From Cutibacterium avidum ATCC 25577 (lineage in GTDB: Bacteria; Actinomycetota; Actinomycetes; Propionibacteriales; Propionibacteriaceae), in the NCBI RefSeq assembly GCF_000227295.1, contig NZ_JH165054.1, forward strand, positions 156,560 to 220,559: DNA of 64,000 nucleotides, in the 5' to 3' direction. Positions 1-8,497 of the stretch are shown here, piece after piece. The translations under genes and the position numbers were made by a program. How positions within the stretch are numbered: the first letter of the stretch is position 1; every line of letters starts with the position of its first letter. The notes under the pieces were generated by a model, which was not told where the DNA came from, searched no databases, and worked only from the letters and a program-made list of their open reading frames with translations.

Positions 1-101
1 CCGGCGTCCTCCTCGTAGCTGTGCTCCTCCCTCTCAGATCACCATTCCTCTCCGCGTGTCCACCTCGCCATCCCGACAGTGACAGGCCACAGTGGGAATC
101 G

Positions 102-1037
102 ATGAATCCCCGCCCTGACTCCCCGCGCCTTCCGAGTGCGCTCTCGGTGCCCATCGAGGACTTCTCCGATCATCTCGCAACCCTGCATCGCTCCCCCAAC
201 ACCATTCGTGGCTACCGGGCTGACCTCACCGACCTCATGGAGCACGTGCACGACCACGGTGTCAACTCGATCGGACACATCAATACGGCCCGCGTGCGAG
301 CCTGGCTGGCCGACACCCGGCTGGCTGGCGCAACGGCGGCCACCATGCAGCGCCGCTGGTCAGCGGCGCGGGTCTTCTTCCGATGGGCATCCAACGAGGG
401 GCTCATCGACGGAGACCCGACGACCGCCCTGTCCTCGGCCAAGGCTCCGAAACGTCTGCCGACCACCCTCGGCGTCGAGCAGGCACGCCACATCCTTGAC
501 GATGCGGTTGCCGAGGCGCGCAGCGATGAGTCACCGCAGGGTGCCCGTGATGCCGCCATCCTGGAAGTGCTCTACGGAGGCGGCCTGCGCGTCGGTGAGC
601 TGTGTGGTCTGGACCTGGGTGACGTCGACCGCTCTCGCCAGACGGTGCGAGTGACCGGCAAGGGAAACAAGCAACGCACCGTGCCGATGGGAGGGCCCGC
701 GCTGCGCGCTGTCGACGAATGGCTCGGGCGTCGTCAGGAATGGGTCTGCTCCACCTCTGGAAGGGCACTCTTCCTCGGCACCCGTGGTGGTCGGATCGAT
801 CAACGAGTGGTGAGACGCATCGTTCACACCCATCTGCGAGCCGAACCGGATTCCCCCGACCTGGGGCCCCACGGACTGCGTCACGCCATGGCGACGCACC
901 TTCTGGAGGGCGGAGCTGATCTACGAACCGTCCAGGACATGCTGGGACATGAATCACTGGCCACCACTCAGATCTACACGCACGTATCCACCGAGAGACT
1001 ACGGACGGCTTTTCGTCAGGCTCACCCCAGGGCGTGA
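102..1037 (+). CDS. xerC: Tyrosine recombinase XerC
   Basis: Site-specific tyrosine recombinase of about 311 residues, the usual XerC/XerD size, which resolves chromosome dimers at dif. The N-terminal SAM-like core-binding domain (about residues 15-105, with NTIRGYRADL) is followed by the catalytic domain. All catalytic residues are present: R163 (GGGLRVGEL), K187 (GKGNKQR), H257 and R260 (HGLRH), H283 (LGHESL) and the nucleophile Y292 (IYTHV). The ATG at 102 is chosen because upstream in-frame residues are not Xer-like. The 3' end overlaps the convergent M23-like gene by 16 bp. XerC rather than XerD is inferred from the M23-like neighbour, a common actinobacterial arrangement. Confidence 0.9.
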   Translation: MNPRPDSPRLPSALSVPIEDFSDHLATLHRSPNTIRGYRADLTDLMEHVHDHGVNSIGHINTARVRAWLADTRLAGATAATMQRRWSAARVFFRWASNEGLIDGDPTTALSSAKAPKRLPTTLGVEQARHILDDAVAEARSDESPQGARDAAILEVLYGGGLRVGELCGLDLGDVDRSRQTVRVTGKGNKQRTVPMGGPALRAVDEWLGRRQEWVCSTSGRALFLGTRGGRIDQRVVRRIVHTHLRAEPDSPDLGPHGLRHAMATHLLEGGADLRTVQDMLGHESLATTQIYTHVSTERLRTAFRQAHPRA

Positions 1038-1780
1038 CCCCTTCGGGTCACGGCCCGAGCCACCTGGTCGTCGACGAGGAGCACCCCATCACGACCGGCT
1101 CCCAGCCATGGCGGCATCAACGTACCGGCAGACCTCATACGAGGTTTCGCGCCGGGAAGCTCCAAGGGATGGCGAAGGTCCCGTCTGACCGACACCACCC
1201 GAGCTCGCCCCTGCATTGGCAGGAGACGTACCTCGGTGTCCAACAGGGTCATCGGATTCTGATACTCAGTTCCTTTCTTGAGTCCCCAGTGCAGACAAGT
1301 CCGGGAACATGGTGGTCCCACGCCCACTAGCCCAATGACCTGACCGGGAATGACGACGTCACCGACCGCCACGACAGGAACCACCGGCATGTGGGTGGTC
1401 CGCCGTCCGTCGGGCAACATGATGCTGACCACCCCGGTGCCGGCGACTTGTCCGGCGAAGACGACGACCCCAGCTGTGACGGTCCTCACCGGCTCCCCCG
1501 GCGATGCCGAGAACTCCACCCCACGGCTGCCGGGCAACCACGGCTTGGCCGGAGGATCGAACCCCTTGATGACGGGACCGGGCACGGGAGGACGCCTCCG
1601 GGCCGGCACGCCACGATCACCTGTCGGTCGTGCTCGCCACGACAGAGCTTCCGCGGACGGAGCCGCAACGCTGCGCGTAGGGGCAGGCAAGACCAACAGG
1701 CATGTCCCGATGACGATGATCAACACACTGATACAGACAGATTTCCTCACATCTTCAGTTGTCGTCCGAGCCCGCGACAT
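1022..1780 (-). CDS. Secreted M23-like (LytM fold) protein, degenerate metal site
   Basis: A 252-residue protein with an N-terminal export signal (basic residues, then a hydrophobic run at about 14-32 and SVAAPSA as a possible cleavage site) and an M23/LytM beta-sheet domain at about residues 80-180. Active M23 peptidases bind zinc through HxGxD and HxH. Here the first motif reads SRGVE (85-89), so the histidine is replaced by Ser and the Asp by Glu. The second reads CLHWG (162-166), keeping one His. This suggests a non-catalytic envelope protein, perhaps an amidase activator or wall-binding factor. It is convergent with xerC. In many actinobacteria this gene lies beside xerC and rpsB, but rpsB is not here. 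Confidence 0.8.
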   Translation of the reverse strand: MSRARTTTEDVRKSVCISVLIIVIGTCLLVLPAPTRSVAAPSAEALSWRARPTGDRGVPARRRPPVPGPVIKGFDPPAKPWLPGSRGVEFSASPGEPVRTVTAGVVVFAGQVAGTGVVSIMLPDGRRTTHMPVVPVVAVGDVVIPGQVIGLVGVGPPCSRTCLHWGLKKGTEYQNPMTLLDTEVRLLPMQGRARVVSVRRDLRHPLELPGAKPRMRSAGTLMPPWLGAGRDGVLLVDDQVARAVTRRGHALG

Positions 1781-1883
1781 CCGCCATCATCTTTCTGGCC
1801 TGTGGACAACCACACGACATTGGATGTCATTGCTTGTGGACAACCCCACGTCCTGCGTCATGTGGCCTTATGGAAGGCTCATC

Positions 1884-2984
1884 GTGAGTAGGCTGCCAAT
1901 CATGGCCCTCACCCCAGTTCTTGCCTGCCATCGCACCACCGATGTCTCAGTTGGAGGTATCACCGCATGGCAGCTGACCGATGATTCCGACGGGCTCCAC
2001 ACCGAGATCGTCGGCAGCTGCCAGCTCGGGGATGCGTCCTGGGTGACGCCGCTGTACAACGTGGTTGCCGTGCTCTGCGAACGTGACAGCACCCTGTGGC
2101 TAGTCCACCCCGGACGCCAGTTCCAGGTTGTCGGAACCGTCGAGCTGGAAGGCCAATCGCCCTGTCACGGTACCGTCGATCCCACCGGTCGACTCATGGC
2201 GATCGCCGACTACGCCTCCGGTCAGGTTGAGTTCGTGGATCTGTCGGACCTGACCCGGCCGACGGTTCGTCACGTCCTGGATCTGGGCCAGGACCGCGCC
2301 TTTCCCGGCCCGCTGCCTGACCGCCAGGAAGGGCCTCACGCCCACCAGGTGACCTGGTTGGATCGCGCTCACCTCGCCGTCACCGACCTGGGGGCCGACC
2401 GTGTCTGTTTCCTGCGCTGGAGCGAGGCTGGTCCTGAGATCATCGGTTCTCTCAAGACCCCTGCCGGTATGGGCCCTCGTCACCTCACCCTCACCGAGGA
2501 CGGCCGCAAGCAGATCCTGACCGTCGCCGGAGAATTGTCCGGAACGGTTAGCACTTGGTCACGGCCCACCGGACACGACATGTGGGCTCGGGATTGGCGA
2601 TTCGTCACCGAGACGCCGTCATCGCGGTGGTCAAAGGTCCCTTCTCGGGGAGGTTATCCCTCCCAAGCACCTGCCCAGCCGTCTGCAATCGTGTCCTCCC
2701 CGGATGGCCAACACTTCGTCGCCAACCGTCTGGTGGGAAGTGTCGGGGTGTTGGAAGGCCGGTTCGGACGACTCGAACTGGTTGACGAATTCGACGGCAC
2801 CGGGGCCAATCCGCGTGACATCACCGTGACCACGCAGGGCGGCACCCGAGTCTGGGCCGCACTGCCGGAAGAGGGCCACATCGCGATTCATTGCCGCGAC
2901 GACCAGACCGGCGAGTGGCAGGTCGAGACCACCATCGACCAACCCGGGGTCATGCGGGTGCTCGTCGGCCCAACCATCGGGTGA
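1884..2984 (+). CDS. Beta-propeller lactonase family protein (YbhE-type 6-phosphogluconolactonase-like)
   Basis: About 366 residues of seven-bladed propeller, the family of E. coli YbhE 6-phosphogluconolactonase and related cytosolic lactonases. Family landmarks are the conserved HAHQV near the middle (GPHAHQVTW), GMGPRHLTL, SPDGQHFVANR and GANPRDITV. The GTG at 1884 is preferred because GGAAGG sits 6 bases upstream; an ATG at 1902 is the alternative. The frame stays open upstream to 1350, but that part runs across the divergent M23-like gene and is not protein-like. The physiological substrate is uncertain because a classical DevB-type 6-phosphogluconolactonase lies with zwf-opcA at 44.4 kb. 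It may act on another sugar lactone or give redundancy. Confidence 0.8.
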   Translation: MSRLPIMALTPVLACHRTTDVSVGGITAWQLTDDSDGLHTEIVGSCQLGDASWVTPLYNVVAVLCERDSTLWLVHPGRQFQVVGTVELEGQSPCHGTVDPTGRLMAIADYASGQVEFVDLSDLTRPTVRHVLDLGQDRAFPGPLPDRQEGPHAHQVTWLDRAHLAVTDLGADRVCFLRWSEAGPEIIGSLKTPAGMGPRHLTLTEDGRKQILTVAGELSGTVSTWSRPTGHDMWARDWRFVTETPSSRWSKVPSRGGYPSQAPAQPSAIVSSPDGQHFVANRLVGSVGVLEGRFGRLELVDEFDGTGANPRDITVTTQGGTRVWAALPEEGHIAIHCRDDQTGEWQVETTIDQPGVMRVLVGPTIG

Positions 2985-3050
2985 TCACGGGCACCTGCCC
3001 ACTCGTGAGACAATCACCCCCGGACATTCATCAACCTCAGGAGATCAGCC

Positions 3051-3653
3051 ATGCGCAAGCACACCCCCAATGACGACCCCCGTTGGGAGGATCTGTTCAA
3101 AGGTGGGTCCCTGCGCCGGGTCACCCGGTGGGGGGAGCCTGTTCTCCACGCCCAGACCCGCCCCGTCACCGAGTTCAACGAGGACCTGACGAACCTCATT
3201 CGTGACATGTTCACCACCATGGACGCCGCCGACGGTGTGGGTCTGGCCGCAACACAGGTGGGGGTTGACCTGTCTCTGTTCGTCTACATCTGCCCGGACG
3301 CCGACAACATCGTCCACCATGGTGCCTTCTGCAACCCGGTCGTCACCCTGCCGGAGGGACGCGATCGCCGCCTCGAGGCGGCTGACGAAGGCTGCCTCTC
3401 CTGGCCCGGCGGATTCCAGTCCCTGGCCCGCCCCGACCTGGCCACCTGCACGGGCCAGGATCCCTGGGGCAACGACATCACCGTCACCGGAACCGGTTTC
3501 TTCGCCCGCTGTCTGCAGCACGAGACCGACCACTGCAACGGAGTCGTCTTCGGGGACCGGCTCTCCAAGCGTTCACGTCGCAAGCTCGACGAGCAGCACG
3601 ACAAGGTGGCCCATCTCTACCCCGACGACTGGCCGCTCACCCCGAAGGGCTGA
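3051..3653 (+). CDS. def: Peptide deformylase
   Basis: Removes the N-formyl group from nascent proteins in the cytosol. The 200-residue protein carries the three metal-site motifs in order: GVGLAATQ (62-69, GxGxAAxQ), EGCLS (113-117, ligand C115) and QHETDH (156-161, QHExDH). The pre-motif-3 region and slightly long N-terminus are typical of actinobacterial enzymes. The ATG at 3051 follows AGGAGATC. The gene stands alone, not coupled to fmt, and its last 17 bp overlap the end of the convergent RNA methyltransferase gene, so the two 3' ends are read on both strands. Confidence 0.95.
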   Translation: MRKHTPNDDPRWEDLFKGGSLRRVTRWGEPVLHAQTRPVTEFNEDLTNLIRDMFTTMDAADGVGLAATQVGVDLSLFVYICPDADNIVHHGAFCNPVVTLPEGRDRRLEAADEGCLSWPGGFQSLARPDLATCTGQDPWGNDITVTGTGFFARCLQHETDHCNGVVFGDRLSKRSRRKLDEQHDKVAHLYPDDWPLTPKG

Positions 3654-4476
3654 TTCGTGAGGGCGTGACGTCCCGCAACTCGTAGCAGGCCACCGCTGCG
3701 GCTGCTGCGACGTTGAGGGAGTCCACTCCTCCGGCCATCGGGATGCGCACCACGACGTCGGCCTGACTGATCCAGTGGGACGACAGACCCGCCCCCTCAG
3801 TGCCCATGAGCAGGGCAACCTTCCGTGGGTTGGCTCGCAGGTCCGCGGAGAACTCGTCCAGGGTGACCGAGTCGTCACTCAGGGCCATTGCCGCCACCGT
3901 GAAGCCATGGTTTCGCAGCTCGTCGAGACCACCTGACCAGTCCTCGAGCCTGGCCCAGGGCAGCTGGAAGACGGTTCCCATCGACGTCTTGATGGCTCGA
4001 CGGTAGAGCGGATCGGCAGCGCGGGGGGCCAACAGGACACCGTCCCACCCGATGCCTGCGGCACACCGGATGATCGCGCCGACATTGGTGTGGTCCACGA
4101 TGTCCTCGCACACCACCAGTCGGCGAGCATCCGTGAGATCGACGGCGCTCCAGCGGGTCTGTCGACACATCGACGCCAGAGCACCACGGTGGACGTGGAA
4201 CCCGGTCACCTGCTCGGACAGGGCTTCGGAGACGACGTAGACCTCGACGTCAAGGTCGTCGAAGAGATCGCGCAGACCGTCGATCCAGCGAGGAGCCAGC
4301 AGGAATGATCTGGGCGGGTACCCCGCCTCACAAGCGCGCCGGATGACCTTGGCCCCCTCCGCGATGAAGAGCCCATGCTCAGCCTCCAAGGACTTTCGCA
4401 AGTTGACGTCGCGCAAGCTGACGTAATCGGCCAGGCGCGAGTCGGCCGGATCGTCGATGTCTATGAACGTTGCCAC
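3637..4476 (-). CDS. TrmH/SpoU-family RNA 2'-O-methyltransferase
   Basis: SPOUT-fold S-adenosylmethionine-dependent 2'-O-ribose methyltransferase of 279 residues. The three SpoU motifs are all visible: NVGAIIR (131-137), GTEGAGL (225-231) and IPMAGGVDSLNVA from about 245. The N-terminal part (about 25-100) resembles the SpoU substrate-binding domain (LFIAEGAKVIRRA). The target, rRNA or tRNA, cannot be told from sequence. It overlaps def at its 3' end. Its start is near the divergent transporter gene, so the two share a short control region around 4477-4508. Confidence 0.9.
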   Translation of the reverse strand: MATFIDIDDPADSRLADYVSLRDVNLRKSLEAEHGLFIAEGAKVIRRACEAGYPPRSFLLAPRWIDGLRDLFDDLDVEVYVVSEALSEQVTGFHVHRGALASMCRQTRWSAVDLTDARRLVVCEDIVDHTNVGAIIRCAAGIGWDGVLLAPRAADPLYRRAIKTSMGTVFQLPWARLEDWSGGLDELRNHGFTVAAMALSDDSVTLDEFSADLRANPRKVALLMGTEGAGLSSHWISQADVVVRIPMAGGVDSLNVAAAAAVACYELRDVTPSRISPSG

Positions 4477-4508
4477 CGCTCCAACCTACCGGTGGCTATC
4501 GTGGGCAG

Positions 4509-5495
4509 GTGAGTTCCGCCAAGCCACGCCGCAAGCTGCCCATCGACGGATTCGTCATCGCCATCGTCATGACGGCCATCATTGGGTCGATCTTTCCTGC
4601 CACGGGGCCGGCTGTACCCGTCGTCGATCACGGCGTCACTGTCCTTATTTTTATCCTGTTCTTCCTCTATGGTGCCCGGCTGGAACCCCGCGAAACTCTC
4701 GACGGTCTCAAGAATTGGAAATTACAGGGAGCGATCCTGGTCTCTACCTTCGTCGTCTTTCCGCTCGTCGGACTGGCAATGCACGGCCTAGTGCCTTGGG
4801 CGATACCCAAAACCCTGTACGTCGGCATGTTGTGGATTTGCCTGGTGCCCTCGACGGTGCAGTCGTCGATCAACTTCACCTCGATCGCCCACGGCAACGT
4901 CGCGGGGGCCATCGTTGCAGCAACCACGTCGAATCTCTTGGGGACCTTCCTCACCCCCGTCCTGGCCCTCCTCATGATGTCGACGAGCGGCGGGCTGACG
5001 ATTCAGGCGTCAAGCTTTCTTGATGTCATCATTCAATTGCTGCTGCCGTTTGTGTTGGGCCAGCTGTCACGTCGGTGGACCGCAGATTTCGTCACAAGGC
5101 ACCGTAAGCCACTCAAATTTGTCGATCAGGGGTCAATCATCCTCGTCGTCTATTCGGCATTTTCAGAAGGTATGCGCGAGCACATGTGGTCCTTGGTGTC
5201 ACCGGCATCGATGATCGTCCTGACCCTCATATGCCTGGTCCTGTTGTTCTTCATGCTGTGGTTGACCTGGGCAGGAGCCGGATGGCTCGGCTTCGACCGT
5301 GACGACCGTATCGCCATACAGTTTTGCGGCACCAAGAAATCGCTGGCCACCGGCCTACCGATGGCGACGGTGCTGTTCGCGGGACAGCCGGTCGGTCTCA
5401 TCGTGCTGCCCCTCATGATCTTCCACCTGGCCCAGCTCATCGCTTGCGGAGTGCTGGCGGGACGCTATGCCCGCCAGCGGGAAACCACACAATGA
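4509..5495 (+). CDS. SBF-like (bile acid:sodium symporter family) membrane transporter
   Basis: About 328 residues with nine or ten hydrophobic segments, matching the SBF-like family typified by E. coli YfeH. Visible features are FFLYGARLEPRETL after the second helix, the proline-rich TM region PLVGLAMHGLVPWA, the conserved VPSTVQSSINFTSIAHGN stretch and FCGTKKSLATGLPMA near the C-terminus. These correspond to the crossed-helix sodium and substrate site in the family. The substrate is unknown. The GTG at 4509 is preferred to an ATG at 4470 because the latter lies inside the start of the divergent methylase gene. It ends 4 bp from the stop of the convergent MFS gene. Confidence 0.8.
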   Translation: MSSAKPRRKLPIDGFVIAIVMTAIIGSIFPATGPAVPVVDHGVTVLIFILFFLYGARLEPRETLDGLKNWKLQGAILVSTFVVFPLVGLAMHGLVPWAIPKTLYVGMLWICLVPSTVQSSINFTSIAHGNVAGAIVAATTSNLLGTFLTPVLALLMMSTSGGLTIQASSFLDVIIQLLLPFVLGQLSRRWTADFVTRHRKPLKFVDQGSIILVVYSAFSEGMREHMWSLVSPASMIVLTLICLVLLFFMLWLTWAGAGWLGFDRDDRIAIQFCGTKKSLATGLPMATVLFAGQPVGLIVLPLMIFHLAQLIACGVLAGRYARQRETTQ

Positions 5496-5499
5496 CGCG

Positions 5500-6636
5500 T
5501 CATGTCGACATCCGAATTCGCACAAGCTGAAGCAGGAACGCAACAATGACCGGGATTGCGGCGACATGTGCCAGGCTTTCACCGACGAATCCTTGGTCAA
5601 CCAGGGCCGCGCCAGCCATCGATCCAATCGCCGATCCCAAATAATTTGCCGACGCGTTTGCGGCAACAGCTGTCGTGCCATCATGGGGATTGTCCGCCAT
5701 AAGGGTGTGCTGCTGAGGGGCGAGTGACGCCCACCCCAGCATCCCCCAGCACAAAATGCTCATGGCCACAACGATGACCGATGGGTTCCAGGCCAGCATC
5801 AGGAATGCGAGTAAGAGCAATGCGGTGATCAAGGCCGTCACGACAGTCGAACGTCGTGCCGCGTCAACCACACGACCTACAAACAATGCACCTATGGCAC
5901 CACCTATCCCCCACACCCATATCAGCCATACATGGGCCGAACTCAGGCCCAGGCCGTCAAGCAGAGGTATGAAATAGGTGTACAGCCCCAGTGAAGCGAT
6001 CCCGGTACATAGAGTCACCAGCATGGTAACCACGTTTGACGCCTTGCCGAGAGTCGCAAAGCGTGCACCCGCAGAGGGGGTTTCCACATTCGCTATCCGG
6101 CCACGACCAAGCAGACCTATTCCCAGCATCGCGCATAGCCCGACCCCGACGATGAGGCCAAAGGTCCACCTCCACGAGGCCCAGTCAGCCACCATCAGCC
6201 CGAGCGGAACCCCAAACACAGTGCCGCATGCCAAACCCGCAAGGATCAAGGACAACGCGCGTCCCCTCCGGTCAGCCGAAACGCTGTGTGCGGCCACCGC
6301 CGACGACAGTGGAGAGTAAACACCGGCCGCAGCACCTGCAAGAAGCCGCGACGCGATAAAAACTGCAACTGTCGTCGCCAATGCGGAGATGATGTTCGAT
6401 GCTACGAAGAGGGACAGCGCTAGAAGGAGTGACCGAGCGGCCCGCCTGCCAGCAACACCTGCAAGAACAGGCCCAGATATCGCGTAGGCAGCTGTGAAGG
6501 CCGCAACACCCAGCCCGACCGTGCCCGAACTGCTGCCGAGATCCGATGCGATCTTGGGCAACATGCCTGCAATGACATAAGCATCGAGACCGAGGGCGAC
6601 GGTTCCCACAAAATAAGGCCACAACCTGCCGATCAC
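5500..6636 (-). CDS. MFS transporter (DHA1-like drug/metabolite exporter)
   Basis: A 378-residue major facilitator protein with 12 predicted membrane helices of the DHA1/AraJ type. Signature elements include the alternating helix 1 (YFVGTVALGLDAYVIAGMLP), the loop 2-3 basic motif GRRAARS, and the helix 5 region GTVFGVPLGLMVADWASWRW, which resembles the antiporter motif C. It likely exports a small toxic compound by proton antiport; the substrate is unknown. Its GTG start overlaps the TGA of the upstream ArsR-type gene (GTGA), so the two are probably translationally coupled and controlled by that regulator. AT content is slightly above the neighbours, which fits a recently acquired pair but is weak evidence. 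Confidence 0.85.
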   Translation of the reverse strand: MIGRLWPYFVGTVALGLDAYVIAGMLPKIASDLGSSSGTVGLGVAAFTAAYAISGPVLAGVAGRRAARSLLLALSLFVASNIISALATTVAVFIASRLLAGAAAGVYSPLSSAVAAHSVSADRRGRALSLILAGLACGTVFGVPLGLMVADWASWRWTFGLIVGVGLCAMLGIGLLGRGRIANVETPSAGARFATLGKASNVVTMLVTLCTGIASLGLYTYFIPLLDGLGLSSAHVWLIWVWGIGGAIGALFVGRVVDAARRSTVVTALITALLLLAFLMLAWNPSVIVVAMSILCWGMLGWASLAPQQHTLMADNPHDGTTAVAANASANYLGSAIGSMAGAALVDQGFVGESLAHVAAIPVIVAFLLQLVRIRMST

Positions 6637-6974
6637 GAGGCTGAGTCCTCACGGGAGACGTCGGCCGCCGAGCCGGCAAGGACCGAGTCGAGTAAACCCG
6701 GAAAACGGTCGTTGAGGTCTCGGGCGCGCAGAGAAATCAGGCAGGACCTGCCTTGAGAGCGGGTAAAGGTGATCCCGTTCTCCCGAAGGATACGGGTGTG
6801 ATACGTCAAGGTTGAGCGCGGCAGATCATCCGCCAAGTCAAGACTGTCTGCCTCCTCGACCAGCGACAGGCGGCGCACCATCTCAAGACGAATCGGATCA
6901 CTCAACGCATAGAGAACCCGCGGAAGGAGAATCTCCGACGCGTCAGGATGGACATATGTTCGAGACGGGGACAT
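6633..6974 (-). CDS. ArsR-type winged-helix transcriptional regulator
   Basis: A 113-residue winged-helix regulator. The core has the ArsR pattern: LYALSDPIRLEMVRRLS, then SLDLADDLPRSTLTYHTRILRENGI as recognition region, then the wing. No CxC metal-binding pair is present in the alpha-3 helix, so the inducer is probably not a metal and may be a substrate of the coupled exporter. The ATG at 6974 is chosen because GAGGAG precedes it by 4 bases; an in-frame GTG at 6989 has no such site. The perfect inverted repeat upstream is the likely operator, so autorepression together with control of the exporter is expected. Confidence 0.85.
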   Translation of the reverse strand: MSPSRTYVHPDASEILLPRVLYALSDPIRLEMVRRLSLVEEADSLDLADDLPRSTLTYHTRILRENGITFTRSQGRSCLISLRARDLNDRFPGLLDSVLAGSAADVSREDSAS

Positions 6975-6999
6975 GGGACTCCTCAACACGGATACGACA

Positions 7000-7053
7000 A
7001 CTGTGCATGTTTTCTTGCACGATAATCATGCAAGAAAACATGCACAGTGTCAA
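7000..7053 (-). promoter_or_regulatory. Promoter with overlapping 20-bp inverted-repeat operator for arsR-MFS
   Basis: Two perfect 20-base arms (7000-7019 and 7029-7048) are separated by 9 bases. On the minus strand a consensus -35 TTGACA (7048-7053) is followed after 17 bases by CATGAT (7025-7030), so the repeat covers the spacer, the -10 and the start-site region. This is the expected placement for a repressor operator of the ArsR-type gene just downstream. Confidence 0.75.
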
Positions 7054-7143
7054 TGGCCCCCATCGTCGTAGCGTGCCGCGTATCGGCGCCCCGTCCGTTG
7101 ATAGCAGAGAGGCCGAGGCCATCATGGCCCCGGCCCAACTACC

Positions 7144-8412
7144 TCACTGATCCTGTGAAGGCCGCTGCCCTCCAAAGTGCTGATCACCGACGTATTGGGT
7201 GTTGGCCGGTTGATCAACCTGGTCTCCAGGAACTCCTTGTCGCCCCTGATCAGCAGCAGTCGACTCGGACTGAGCTTCAACCTGGGCAAGGGCCGAGGCG
7301 CCAGGAACCTGGCTCGGCTCCTTGTGACGTTTGCCTGACAGCCCCGGATTCTCCAGCTTGGCAGCTTCCTGAATGGCCTGTTGGACGGTGGCCTCGGAAG
7401 CCTCCTTCTCCTCAGCCTTCTGAGCCTCGATCTCGGCGAAGACGTCAACCTTCTCCGGCGCGGTGAACCGGCTCGGATCGGCGACCGAGAATCCACCCTC
7501 ATCGGACCCCTGAGGTGCACCGCCGGCCATCGATCCCAGCCCCTTGAGGGCGTCATTGAGCTCGGACGGTACGACCCATACCTTGTTGGAGTCGCCGCGA
7601 GCCAGGGTCGGCAGCATCTGCATGTACTGGTAGGCCAACAGACCTTGGTCGGGCTGGCCGGCATGGATGGCATTGAACACCGTCGTGATGGCCTGGGCCT
7701 CGCCCTCGGCCCGCAGCATCTGGGCCTGACGGTCGGCCTGGGCTCGCAGCACGGCAGCCTCGCGATCACCCTGGGCACGCAAGATGGCGGACTCCCGGTC
7801 ACCACCGGCCGACAGGATCTGAGACTGACGCTGACCTTCCGCCAACAGAATGGCGGCCCGCTTGTCACGCTCGGCCCGCGCACCCTTCTCCATCGCGTCG
7901 CGGATGGTAGGCGGCGGCTCGATAGCTCGCAACTCCACGCGATTGACCTTGATACCCCACTTTCCGGTGGCCTCATCGAGGACCGACCGAAGCTTCTGGT
8001 TGATCTCCTCGCGGCTGGTGAGAGCGGCCTCCATGTCCATGCCACCGATGATGTTTCGCAGCGTCGTCATGGTGAGCTGCTCGATGGCCGTCTTGTAGGA
8101 CTGGGCCTCGTAAGCGGCGCGCTCGGGGTCAACGATCTGGAAGTAGATGACCGAGTCGATGTTCACCATCAGGTTGTCCTCGGTGATGACTCCCTGCGGC
8201 GGGAAGGGGACGACCTGCTCACGCATGTCGAGGTTGTACTGCACGCGATCGATGATGGGGATGACCAGGTGGGGGCCGGGGGTGAGTCGTCGGTTGAACT
8301 TTCCGAGCCGCTCGACCAAGCCAATCTTCTGCTGGTGGATGATCTTGATGCTCGAGGCCAGGAAGGCGACGAGCAGCGCAATGATCACCAGAACCACGAT
8401 GAACTGGGGCAT
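7144..8412 (-). CDS. SPFH/Band 7 (stomatin-like) membrane protein
   Basis: About 422 residues. One N-terminal membrane helix (about 3-22, FIVVLVIIALLVAFLASS) is followed by an SPFH domain (VERLGKFNRRLTPGPHLVIP, then VITEDNLMVNIDSVIYFQI) and a long charged coiled coil (about 190-260) with repeated DREAAVLRAQ-like units. The C-terminal 120 residues are disordered and rich in Glu, Ala and Gln. The family forms membrane microdomain scaffolds or cages and is functionally paired with NfeD proteins, encoded here just upstream. The ATG at 8412 is chosen for its CAGGAG site 6 bases upstream. M. tuberculosis Rv1488 is the likely counterpart. Confidence 0.9.
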   Translation of the reverse strand: MPQFIVVLVIIALLVAFLASSIKIIHQQKIGLVERLGKFNRRLTPGPHLVIPIIDRVQYNLDMREQVVPFPPQGVITEDNLMVNIDSVIYFQIVDPERAAYEAQSYKTAIEQLTMTTLRNIIGGMDMEAALTSREEINQKLRSVLDEATGKWGIKVNRVELRAIEPPPTIRDAMEKGARAERDKRAAILLAEGQRQSQILSAGGDRESAILRAQGDREAAVLRAQADRQAQMLRAEGEAQAITTVFNAIHAGQPDQGLLAYQYMQMLPTLARGDSNKVWVVPSELNDALKGLGSMAGGAPQGSDEGGFSVADPSRFTAPEKVDVFAEIEAQKAEEKEASEATVQQAIQEAAKLENPGLSGKRHKEPSQVPGASALAQVEAQSESTAADQGRQGVPGDQVDQPANTQYVGDQHFGGQRPSQDQ

Positions 8413-8497
8413 GGAAACTCCTGCAAGGGATCTTGGACCGTGCCGGTCACAACCCGGCACCGCATACATCATCCCAGATCAGGGGCAAATCTCCAGA

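Noticed and set aside
1350-1883. Upstream extension of the propeller lactonase frame
   Set aside because: Runs across the divergent M23-like gene and contains no lactonase-like sequence; a GTG with a good ribosome site at 1884 is a better start.
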